NCBI GenBank assembly: GCA_030632885.1
Contig: DAOVTW010000067.1
Location: 1 to 13,060 of the forward strand
Length of the DNA: 13,060 bases
Source of the DNA: JAIOSM01 sp023143455
Lineage (GTDB): Bacteria > Desulfobacterota > Desulfobacteria > Desulfobacterales > Desulfobacteraceae
Direction: 5' to 3'
Part shown: positions 6,766 to 13,060 of the stretch, piece after piece
Layout: each line of letters opens with the position of its first letter
How positions within the stretch are numbered: the first letter of the stretch is position 1
Position numbers and translations under genes: made by a program
The notes under the pieces: generated by a model
What the model saw: the letters and a program-made list of their open reading frames with translations, nothing else
What the model was told of the DNA's origin: nothing
The model's database searches: none

Positions 6766-7423
6766 ATGTTTGTTTGTGATTTTAATATGCTCTTCGCTTG
6801 CTTCCTTTGCAATTGCTCAGGAAACAGACTCAACAATATTAGATCAGTTTTTAGAGGGTCTTGAAAAAAGATATTCTAAAAATGATTTTAGAGCTGACTT
6901 TTCTCAAGTTTCAAAACTTAAAGTTCTTGAAATTGACGAAGCAGCCTCGGGAAAGGCAATGTTTAGTCATCCTGGTAAAATGAAGTGGGAATATCTTGAA
7001 CCGCAGCAGCATCAAATTATAACAAACGGCAAAATGCTATGGATTTATAGACCTGATCAGAACCAGGTGATAATCGGAGATGCGCAAGCCTTCTTTAAAC
7101 AGGGCGCCGGCGGTGCCTTCTTATCTGACATATCCATTATCAAAGAGAAATATATAATAAGTATCAAAGAAAACACGGAATCAAATTTTGTCCTTAATCT
7201 TATACCCAAAGTAAAAACTCCTGAAATCCAATCAATTTTAATCATTGTTTCAAAAAAAGATTATTATATCAAAAAGATTATTACTTCAAATATATATGAG
7301 GATACAATTGAAATTGAATTTCATAATATAGAATTTAAAGATATTGATGAATCTGTTTTTGAACTTAATATTCCTGAAAACACAAACATTATGGATATGG
7401 ATAACCTGCAAGGCAACCAGTAA
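6722..7423 (+). CDS. lolA: outer-membrane lipoprotein carrier protein LolA
   Basis: The precursor has 233 residues. A Sec signal (charged start, hydrophobic CLFVILICSSLASFAIA) is probably cut after A32 (AIA|QE). The mature part shows LolA hallmarks: FRADFSQVSKL, GKAMFSHPGKMKWEY, TNGKMLWIYRPDQNQV and the AFFKQGAGGAFLSDI segment, consistent with the unclosed beta-barrel that holds lipoprotein acyl chains. LolA takes lipoproteins from LolCDE and carries them across the periplasm to the outer membrane. The start overlaps the acyl-CoA synthetase gene by 44 bases. GAAGG (6713-6717) lies four bases before ATG 6722, and a second in-frame ATG at 6731 is a possible alternative that would still leave an intact signal. 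nadA follows after 35 bases. Confidence 0.9.
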   Translation: MQKMKEKTLQNFLNKCLFVILICSSLASFAIAQETDSTILDQFLEGLEKRYSKNDFRADFSQVSKLKVLEIDEAASGKAMFSHPGKMKWEYLEPQQHQIITNGKMLWIYRPDQNQVIIGDAQAFFKQGAGGAFLSDISIIKEKYIISIKENTESNFVLNLIPKVKTPEIQSILIIVSKKDYYIKKIITSNIYEDTIEIEFHNIEFKDIDESVFELNIPENTNIMDMDNLQGNQ

Positions 7424-7458
7424 GGCAAATATTAGTAAAGCTTAAAAGGGATTTTTTT

Positions 7459-8355
7459 ATGAAAGACAAAATAAGAGAGCTTATTAAACAAAAAAATGGA
7501 ATTATCCTTGCTCATAATTATCAACCTCCAGAAATTCAGGAAATTGCTGATCTTTGTGGAGACTCTTTGGAATTAAGTATAAAGGCTTCAAAAACTGAAG
7601 CTGAGATTATTCTTTGCTGTGGGGTTAAGTTTATGGCTGAGACAGCATCTATTCTCTCTCCTGAAAAAAGAGTTCTTCTTCCGGTAATGGATGCAGGTTG
7701 TCCAATGGCTGACATGGTTACCCCTGAAGCATTAAAAAAGAAAAAAGACCAACTTGGAGGCATACCCGTTGTAACCTATGTTAACTCAACTGCTGCTGTA
7801 AAAGCTCTTTCTGATATTTGTTGTACATCTGCAAATGTTATTGATGTAATAAATTCAATTGATTCCGATGAAATTTTAATGACACCAGATAAAAACCTTG
7901 CACAATATGCAGCCTCAAAGACAAACAAAAAAATACACCTCTGGGAAGGGTATTGCCCTTATCATGACAACCTGACAAAAGAGGATGTTTTAAGTGCAAA
8001 GGCAGAACATCCAAACGCATTATTTATAGCTCACCCTGAATGCTCACCCGAAGTTCTTAAATTGGCAGACAGTGTACAAAGTACATCAGGGATGATTAGG
8101 TTTGTAAAAGAAACAGATCATGACTCCTTTACTATTGGAACAGAAATAGGGCATCTTTACCCCTTATCCAAAGCTTGCCCTGACAAGCAATTTTTTGCAG
8201 CATCAGATAAAATGTTTTGTGAAGACATGAAGAAAATAACTTACGAAAATGTAATTAACTGCCTTGAAAACCCGTCTTTTTTTGAAGTAAAAGTGCCTGA
8301 AAATATTAGAAAAGACGCCTATACAGCAGTAAAACGCATGATTGATTTGAAATAG
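7459..8355 (+). CDS. nadA: quinolinate synthase NadA
   Basis: The protein has 298 residues, matching the short-form NadA length. The three cysteines that ligate the [4Fe-4S] cluster are at C81 (AGCPMAD), C166 (GYCPYH) and C254 (MFCEDM), the same spacing as in structurally studied NadA enzymes. Other conserved segments are ILAHNYQPPEIQEIAD (16-31), GDSLELS (34-40), YVNSTAAVKA (107-116), AHPECSPEV (191-199) and GTEIGHLYPL (227-236). NadA condenses iminoaspartate with dihydroxyacetone phosphate to make quinolinate for de novo NAD synthesis. The cluster is oxygen-sensitive, in line with an anaerobic or micro-aerobic host. AAGGG (7446-7450) precedes the ATG. Its partners nadB and nadC are not in the window. 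Confidence 0.97.
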   Translation: MKDKIRELIKQKNGIILAHNYQPPEIQEIADLCGDSLELSIKASKTEAEIILCCGVKFMAETASILSPEKRVLLPVMDAGCPMADMVTPEALKKKKDQLGGIPVVTYVNSTAAVKALSDICCTSANVIDVINSIDSDEILMTPDKNLAQYAASKTNKKIHLWEGYCPYHDNLTKEDVLSAKAEHPNALFIAHPECSPEVLKLADSVQSTSGMIRFVKETDHDSFTIGTEIGHLYPLSKACPDKQFFAASDKMFCEDMKKITYENVINCLENPSFFEVKVPENIRKDAYTAVKRMIDLK

Positions 8356-8383
8356 GTTGGAATTTAACTTCTAAGATACTTTG

Positions 8384-8413
8384 GGATACAGAGACTCAAT
8401 CCATTTATTTTTT
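8384..8413 (+). terminator. weak possible terminator between convergent nadA and carbamoyltransferase
   Basis: GGAT (8384-8387) can pair with ATCC (8399-8402), followed by TTTATTTTTTTT. The stem is only 4-5 pairs and the T-run overlaps the end of the minus-strand gene, so the call is weak. It is the only terminator-like structure in the 49-base gap. Confidence 0.3.
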
Positions 8414-10156
8414 TTGCACCAGAATATTTTCCAAAACAAGATATTCAAGGTTGCAACTGAAAAACATATTTAATGCATCCTTAGGCGTACAGACTACAGG
8501 CTCGCCACGGCGATTCAGTGATGTGTTGAGTACAACTCCATTTCCCGTGAGCTTTTCAAGTTCCAAAAGAAGCTTATAATATTTCGGGTTGGTTTTTTCG
8601 GAAACTACCTGGGCTCTGGCAGTTCCATCCTCATGAACAACTTCCGGGATGCGTTTTTTCCAGTCTTCAGCCACTTCAAACGTAAATGTCATGTAGGGGG
8701 CAGGATGTTTTGTCTGGAGAAGGTCCTCCGCCACTGTGTCAAGAATACTTGGGCAAAACGGGCGCCATCTTTCTCTGTATTTTATTTGTTCGTTGATCTG
8801 ATCAGAAATTCCTTTAATACTGGGACAGCCAAGAATGCTTCTACAGCCTAGAGCACGGGGGCCAAATTCCATACGTCCCTGGAACCATGCTACAGGATTT
8901 CCTGCAGCAAGTATTTTAGCAGTCTCTTTTGCAGGGTCATCCAGTATTGCCCATGTTATTTTTTCATTTTCATTCTTGATTTCATTTCTGGTTTTTATTG
9001 CAGAAAGACATTGCTCATGTGTAAACTTTGGTCCTAGATATACATGCTCCATTTTTTCTACAGCAATACCCATAAGAGAGGCTGCATAAGAAGCAGCACC
9101 TATGGCTGTTCCGGCATCACTGCCTGCTGGTTGTGCAAAAAGCTCTTTGACATAGGGCATAGCAATAATTCGTTGGTTGAGCTTTACGTTGAGTGCTCCG
9201 CCGCCAGCAAAACATAGTTTTCCGGTTTGTTTCAGTATGTCTCCCAGATAATGATCAATAAGCCCTATAGAGACTTTTTCAAAGAGGTGCTGCATAGCTG
9301 CCGCATAGTCTACATAGGGATCATCAATATCATCGCCAACACGTTGAGGTCCCAGCCAATCAACGAGTTTGGGGCTGAAATAGTATTTTTTACCTTTTTT
9401 ATCTTTATAGCGTCGCAATCCCACAGTGTTCAGAAATTTGGTGTTTACTTTAAAGCTTTTTTTGTCGTAATCAATAAGTCTTGAAAAGTCATATTTTTCA
9501 GGATTTCCATAAGGAGCCATGCCCATCACCTTGTATTCACCATCCAGCATTTCAAATCCAAGATATTGGGTAAATGCTCCATACATGCCTCCCAGAGAAT
9601 CAGGATCAAAAAATTCTTTAATCTTGTGGATTTTTCCATTCTCCCCATACCCGAAAAATGTTGTAGCATATTCTCCTTTACCATCAATACCAAGTATTGC
9701 GCATTTTTCTTTAAATCCGCTGAGATGATATGCAGAGCTTGCATGGGCAAGATGGTGTTCCACCGGGACAAATTTAATCTTATTCCAGGATATGTTGAGT
9801 TTTTTAAGTAAGCCCTGAACTCTGCGCACATTCCGCCTATAATGACGGTTCCCGTTGAACAAGGCATCTAATGAGCGATCAGGTGCATACCAATAACGTT
9901 TGGCAAAATGCCATCGACCAGGAGATGCAAGACTTACTTTTGCAAACGGAAACGCCACAACATCAACTTGATCCGGTCGAATGCCAGCATATTCAAGGCA
10001 GAATGCAGCAGCTTTTTCAGGCATTTTATTTTTGGCATGCTTATCTCTTATAAATCGTTCTTCCTCGGCTGCTGCTACAAGTTTTTTACCTACATATAGT
10101 GCCGCAGAGGGATCGTGTGTTAAAGCACCGGAAAGTCCGAGGATAATTTTTCCCAT
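8405..10156 (-). CDS. carbamoyltransferase, NodU/WapO family, probably lipopolysaccharide-modifying
   Basis: The protein has 583 residues with both halves of the NodU/TobZ fold. The N-terminal part holds HDPSAAL (14-20), HHLAHASSAY (134-143) with metal-binding histidines, and IDGKGE (157-162). The C-terminal part holds GGGALN (318-323), GRMEFGPRALG (427-437) and NTSLNRRGEPV (544-554), the carbamoyl-adenylate and product-binding elements. It lacks the acylphosphatase and zinc-finger parts of HypF, so it is not a hydrogenase maturase. The family moves a carbamoyl group from carbamoyl phosphate, via ATP, to a sugar hydroxyl. The upstream sugar kinase gene ends five bases away, so a core-lipopolysaccharide sugar is the likely acceptor, as for Pseudomonas aeruginosa WapO; that is inference. 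The ribosome site TAGGA is about 11 bases from the ATG, rather far. Confidence 0.88.
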   Translation of the reverse strand: MGKIILGLSGALTHDPSAALYVGKKLVAAAEEERFIRDKHAKNKMPEKAAAFCLEYAGIRPDQVDVVAFPFAKVSLASPGRWHFAKRYWYAPDRSLDALFNGNRHYRRNVRRVQGLLKKLNISWNKIKFVPVEHHLAHASSAYHLSGFKEKCAILGIDGKGEYATTFFGYGENGKIHKIKEFFDPDSLGGMYGAFTQYLGFEMLDGEYKVMGMAPYGNPEKYDFSRLIDYDKKSFKVNTKFLNTVGLRRYKDKKGKKYYFSPKLVDWLGPQRVGDDIDDPYVDYAAAMQHLFEKVSIGLIDHYLGDILKQTGKLCFAGGGALNVKLNQRIIAMPYVKELFAQPAGSDAGTAIGAASYAASLMGIAVEKMEHVYLGPKFTHEQCLSAIKTRNEIKNENEKITWAILDDPAKETAKILAAGNPVAWFQGRMEFGPRALGCRSILGCPSIKGISDQINEQIKYRERWRPFCPSILDTVAEDLLQTKHPAPYMTFTFEVAEDWKKRIPEVVHEDGTARAQVVSEKTNPKYYKLLLELEKLTGNGVVLNTSLNRRGEPVVCTPKDALNMFFSCNLEYLVLENILVQKK

Positions 10157-10161
10157 ATCTA

Positions 10162-11391
10162 TTATAGTCCTACCTGTTCTGGTTTAAGTTTTTTTCCAAG
10201 ATTTTTAAAGAAAAAAGAATAAGAGTTTGTTGTAAGTTCTGGGGTATATTCAACAACAAAATAATTTTTTAAATAAAAGGAGCCCTGATATTCTTCCATA
10301 AATAGAAGAGGATATGGCAATTGGTTCCCAAGTTGTTTAAGTAAGTGGGCGCTACGCCACATTGTTTTTGCGTAAGTTTTTTTTAAAAGCTTTTTAAAAA
10401 AAAGAGAAAAGCTTTTGATATTGCATGTTTGCACCACATACAAAGTGTTATCAATATCAATTTGAACAATTGATGAAGAGCTTTTATCTAAAAGTATTTT
10501 TCCTTTTTCAATAAAAAGGCTTGGATTATTAATAAATTGTTCAAGTCCCGAATTATAAGCTTTTCTATCACAAACAAGCTCTCTGTTTTTGGTTTTTTTG
10601 TGGACAAACTCGGAGCAGTCTCTAAAGATCTTTTTAAGATATTTTTTTAACTTGTAAGCTCGAACTTTTTGAATTCTTGGCTTTAACCGAGTAAAAAGTC
10701 TATTATTAAAATTAAGATCCGTACCCCAGCCTCGGCATTCAGCATAATATTTAAGAGATTTTTCAGCAATTTTATCAAGGTGTGGATAGAATTGACCGAA
10801 AAGAACACTAAGGTTTTCAAGGCTTACTTCTTCTGATAGAGGCCGTCTCTTCCTTTTAATGTCAACCCCATCGCCATCAATAGTATAAATTCTGTTTTTC
10901 GATATAAGGAAGTTTCCAAGATGAAGGTCGTCCTGCTTAAGACCGGCATTATGTAATACAGCTATTTTTTTTAATATTTTTTTTTGAAGACCAGTATAAA
11001 TATAATTTTCTTCGGTATTGTTCCACACTGACATCATATCTGATGCTGGCAAAATTTCTTTTGTAGCAACTACCCTTATATTGCTGTTTTCTACCATGCC
11101 GGAAAAAACAATATCAGGGGTTCTTACGCCAGATCTTTTTAATGCTTTAAGCCCCTTTATTTCTTTATTAAAATAATGCTTAGTTTTTCTTGATTCGAGG
11201 AAAAGCTTCATCACAATCTGTTCTTCACCCCATTTGCCTGAGCAGACAATGCGTTTTTTTGGTGCAATTTTGAAAAGTTTTGTAGCTGTAACCTGAAAAG
11301 TTTGATCTTTGCTTTTTATAGTTACATTAAAAGGAACTTTTAAATCTCGTCCTTTAATATTAAGAAAATGTTTTTTCCGATGATTATTCAT
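10162..11391 (-). CDS. lipopolysaccharide core-sugar kinase (WaaP/InaA type) with partial second kinase domain
   Basis: The protein has 409 residues. Domain one (about 35-240) is a eukaryotic-like kinase of the Kdo/WaaP/InaA group: ATP lysine K62 (VMKLF), helix-C E77, VATKEILPA hinge, catalytic D155 and N160 in DDLHLGN, and metal-binding D172 in IDGDG. Residues about 300-390 resemble the N-lobe of a second such domain (IDNTLYVVQTCNIKSF; WRSAHLLKQLGNQLPYPL; YFVVEYTPE). There the expected lysine is Gln321, and the protein ends at residue 409 before any catalytic loop. The product probably phosphorylates an inner-core heptose or Kdo in the cytoplasm. The gene is visibly more AT-rich than its partner. 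The best ribosome site (AAGGAG) lies 22 bases before ATG 11391, and an in-frame stop rules out a long extension, so the start is uncertain. Confidence 0.8.
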   Translation of the reverse strand: MNNHRKKHFLNIKGRDLKVPFNVTIKSKDQTFQVTATKLFKIAPKKRIVCSGKWGEEQIVMKLFLESRKTKHYFNKEIKGLKALKRSGVRTPDIVFSGMVENSNIRVVATKEILPASDMMSVWNNTEENYIYTGLQKKILKKIAVLHNAGLKQDDLHLGNFLISKNRIYTIDGDGVDIKRKRRPLSEEVSLENLSVLFGQFYPHLDKIAEKSLKYYAECRGWGTDLNFNNRLFTRLKPRIQKVRAYKLKKYLKKIFRDCSEFVHKKTKNRELVCDRKAYNSGLEQFINNPSLFIEKGKILLDKSSSSIVQIDIDNTLYVVQTCNIKSFSLFFKKLLKKTYAKTMWRSAHLLKQLGNQLPYPLLFMEEYQGSFYLKNYFVVEYTPELTTNSYSFFFKNLGKKLKPEQVGL

Positions 11392-11434
11392 GATTAAGTT
11401 TTATTCGTATGAGCTCCTTATTAAATTTAGAGTT

Positions 11435-11464
11435 ATAATAGGACAGCGGGCGTGTTTTTGTCAA
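11435..11464 (-). promoter_or_regulatory. promoter of the kinase-carbamoyltransferase operon
   Basis: On the minus strand a perfect TTGACA (11464-11459) is followed after 18 bases by TATTAT (11440-11435), five of six consensus bases. It lies 43 bases upstream of the kinase ATG. The spacer is markedly GC-rich (GCCCGC) within otherwise AT-rich DNA. Confidence 0.65.
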
Positions 11465-11553
11465 GATAAGTTGTTGATGTTTATAATAATACTAAATTTA
11501 GGCTTGGATGTTTTTACTTTCAAGCATGAAATAGAATATTCTAAAATAATAAA

Positions 11554-11582
11554 TTGACATTTGTAATCCCATAAAATAGAAA
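11554..11582 (+). promoter_or_regulatory. candidate promoter of the MFS transporter gene
   Basis: TTGACA (11554-11559), 17 bases, then TAGAAA (11577-11582). The -10 is imperfect; a better-looking TAAAAT (11572-11577) is too close to the -35. It leaves a leader of about 85 bases before the TTG start. Confidence 0.4.
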
Positions 11583-11675
11583 TCATTAAGAGAGAAATAG
11601 TTAAAGAGTACAAACAGGCTTGTCAGCTATTAATAATAAGTTTAGTTGTTTAAATTAAATCAAAAGGAGAATCGT

Positions 11676-12917
11676 TTGGAAAAGAAAATACACTATGGCT
11701 GGATTGTGATTCTCATGGGGTTGTTTACAACGGTTGCTGCTCATGGTTTTGGGCGAATGGCTTATACACTTTTACTGCCAGCCATGAAAGACGGGCTTAA
11801 TTTTGATTATACCCAGTTGGGGCTTTTGGGGACGGGCAATTTTATCGGTTATTTGTCAATGGCTATCATAGGCGGATTTTTGGCAGCCAGATTTGGTACA
11901 AGAGCAGTTATTACCTTTGCTTTGGTACTAATGGGTATCACCATGATTCTCACAGGCCTTGCCAAGTCATTTTCATTTGCTTTTGCCATGCGTTTATTAA
12001 CGGGTCTCGGAAATGGTGCAGCATATGTACCTGCTATGGCTTTGGGTTCGGCCTGGTTTGCAGTTAAAAACCGAGGGTTTGCTACAGGTATTGTTTCAGG
12101 TGGAATTGGATTGGGGATTTTTTTATCCGGGGTAATTGTGCCTTTTATTCTGGCGTCATATGAAGCAGAGGGCTGGCGGTATTCATGGTATATTCTGGGG
12201 ACTATTGTTCTTATAGTGGCATTTATTGTATTTTTATTTTTACGCAATCAGCCTGAGGACAAGGGGTTGCTTCCAGTGGGGCAAGAAGAGAGAAAAAATA
12301 TCGAAAAAGCACCTTTAAAAAACAAAGTCTCTTCTTTGGATTGGAGCAAAGTATACAGGATGAAGGCTCTTTGGTATCTTGGGATTGTTTATTTTTTTTA
12401 TGGCCTGTCTTACATTATTTACGTTGTTTTTTTTGCTGCTTACCTCGTTAAAGAGGTAGGCTATTCCGCGGCATGGGCAGGAGGTTTATGGGCCACAGTG
12501 GGAGGATTAAGCATTTTTTGTGGCGTGTTATGGGGAGCTTTGTCAGATCGAATCGGGAGAGATAAAGGGGCGGCACTTGCCTATCTTGTGCTTGGAATTT
12601 CCTATATTGTCTATGCTCTGTTCAAATTTGAAGCAGGTTTTTATTTGTCTGCTATCCTTTTCGGTTTGACGGCATGGAGTATCCCAACCATTATGGCAGC
12701 CGCAGCCGGAGATTTAGTTGGTCCCAGATTAGCTCCTGCAGGGCTGGGCTTTATAACTCTTTTCTTTGGAATCGGTCAATCCCTAGGCCCGGTTTTGGGA
12801 GGATATCTTGCAGATGTAAGCAACTCTTTTATGCTTCCGTTTCTTGTGGCCGGCGGAATATCTTTTGCAGGTATGATTTTTTCATTTTATTTGAAAAAGC
12901 CTGCTGAAAAATATTAA
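11676..12917 (+). CDS. major facilitator superfamily transporter (YbfB/YjiJ-like)
   Basis: The protein has 413 residues from the chosen start and about 12 hydrophobic segments. The N-terminal half begins HYGWIVILMGLF and AHGFGRMAYTLLLPAM, and a loop-2-type GGFLAARFGTR follows. The usual hydrophilic mid-loop lies near residues 200-225 (QPEDKGLLPVGQEERKN), and GALSDRIGRDKG is the matching motif in the second half. The GFGRMAYTLLLPAM segment suggests the YbfB/YjiJ group; the substrate is unknown. I start at TTG 11676 (MEKKIHYGW) because AAGGAG (11664-11669) lies six bases before it. An upstream in-frame TTG at 11646 has no ribosome site and would place that AAGGAG inside the gene. The gene stands alone, divergent from the lipopolysaccharide operon. 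Confidence 0.88.
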   Translation: MEKKIHYGWIVILMGLFTTVAAHGFGRMAYTLLLPAMKDGLNFDYTQLGLLGTGNFIGYLSMAIIGGFLAARFGTRAVITFALVLMGITMILTGLAKSFSFAFAMRLLTGLGNGAAYVPAMALGSAWFAVKNRGFATGIVSGGIGLGIFLSGVIVPFILASYEAEGWRYSWYILGTIVLIVAFIVFLFLRNQPEDKGLLPVGQEERKNIEKAPLKNKVSSLDWSKVYRMKALWYLGIVYFFYGLSYIIYVVFFAAYLVKEVGYSAAWAGGLWATVGGLSIFCGVLWGALSDRIGRDKGAALAYLVLGISYIVYALFKFEAGFYLSAILFGLTAWSIPTIMAAAAGDLVGPRLAPAGLGFITLFFGIGQSLGPVLGGYLADVSNSFMLPFLVAGGISFAGMIFSFYLKKPAEKY

Positions 12918-12950
12918 CATATTAGATATTATGGTTGACACATAGAAAAT

Positions 12951-13028
12951 GACCTGCCTTTTTTGCAAACATGGATTAAAATGCAACAAGGCTGCAATTC
13001 AGAGCCATAATCAAAAGGGAGGCAGGTC
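12951..13028 (+). promoter_or_regulatory. structured leader of the right-edge insertion sequence, pairing its ribosome site
   Basis: GACCTGCCTTTTTT (12951-12964) can pair with AAGGGAGGCAGGTC (13015-13028), giving a 14-pair stem that includes three U-G pairs and ends right at the ATG. Inside it GATTA (12974-12978) pairs with TAATC (13008-13012) and GGCT (12990-12993) with AGCC (13003-13006). TGCAA occurs three times in the loop region. The stem hides the AAGGGAGG ribosome site of the transposase-like gene. It could be a translational brake, an insertion-sequence end with subterminal repeats, or part of a guide (bridge) RNA. Confidence 0.55.
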
Positions 13029-13060
13029 ATGAGAAAAATAATAAAGTATATTGGATTGGA
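13029..13060 (+). CDS. start of a probable IS110-family transposase (partial at right edge)
   Basis: An ATG at 13029 with a strong AAGGGAGG ribosome site opens a frame reading MRKIIKYIGL and then GA at the window end. IS110-family transposases typically open with a short basic stretch and then YIGLDVHK or similar, where the Asp is the first residue of the DEDD catalytic set; the GA here would begin that Asp (or Glu) codon. Only ten residues are visible, so the family call rests on this start pattern plus the structured leader. The non-coding stretch between the MFS stop and this ATG is 111 bases, which limits the left end of any element. Confidence 0.55.
   Translation, partial: MRKIIKYIGL

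Noticed and set aside
8405..10156. HypF hydrogenase maturation protein
   Set aside because: The acylphosphatase and zinc-finger domains of HypF are missing; the length and motifs match NodU/WapO-type O-carbamoyltransferases.
11646..11675. Ten-codon N-terminal extension of the MFS transporter from TTG 11646
   Set aside because: There is no ribosome site before it, while AAGGAG is ideally spaced for TTG 11676, directly before the conserved HYGW start.
1..13060. CRISPR array, tRNA or rRNA genes, and defence-system cassettes
   Set aside because: No regularly spaced repeats, no cloverleaf or rRNA signature, and no recognisable defence proteins were found on either strand.

Overview
The window reads as chromosome from a Gram-negative, AT-rich bacterium. 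The lipoprotein-trafficking gene lolA, a probable lipoprotein and a lipopolysaccharide-kinase/carbamoyltransferase pair all require an outer membrane. The style of the DnaK, NadA and adenylate-forming proteins and the long AT-rich gene spacers suggest a deltaproteobacterium of the Desulfobacterales type. That placement is an inference from sequence style, not a database result.

Layout. Bases 1-110 hold the 3' end of an unrecognised gene. Bases 111-540 are non-coding and contain a large imperfect palindrome (about 300-474) with a nested hairpin, probably a non-autonomous repeat element. From 541 a strong promoter drives a short FlgC-like rod protein, immediately followed by a membrane/coiled-coil protein. 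These meet, tail to tail with a 4-base overlap, a two-gene minus-strand unit encoding a STAS anti-sigma-antagonist-like protein and a Lys/Pro-rich lipoprotein. At about 2259-2420 is the small signal recognition particle RNA (ffs), with its own promoter. It is followed by grpE-dnaK, which ends at a clear rho-independent terminator. Next comes a plus-strand unit: acyl-CoA synthetase, lolA (44-base overlap) and nadA.

On the minus strand, facing nadA, a two-gene operon (11391 down to 8405) encodes a WaaP/InaA-type sugar kinase and a NodU/WapO-type carbamoyltransferase. Together they look like a decoration module for the lipopolysaccharide core. The kinase carries what looks like half of a second, lysine-less kinase domain at its C terminus. 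Divergent from it is an MFS transporter that most likely starts at a TTG codon. The right edge enters what looks like an IS110-family transposase, only about 10 codons of which are visible. Its leader folds so that the ribosome binding site is paired.

Most of the window is ordinary housekeeping. The items most worth following are the kinase/carbamoyltransferase module with its truncated second domain, the structured leader at the right-edge insertion sequence, the solo flagellar-rod-like gene with its coiled-coil partner, and the palindromic element at 300-474. I did not find convincing evidence of an entirely new system.
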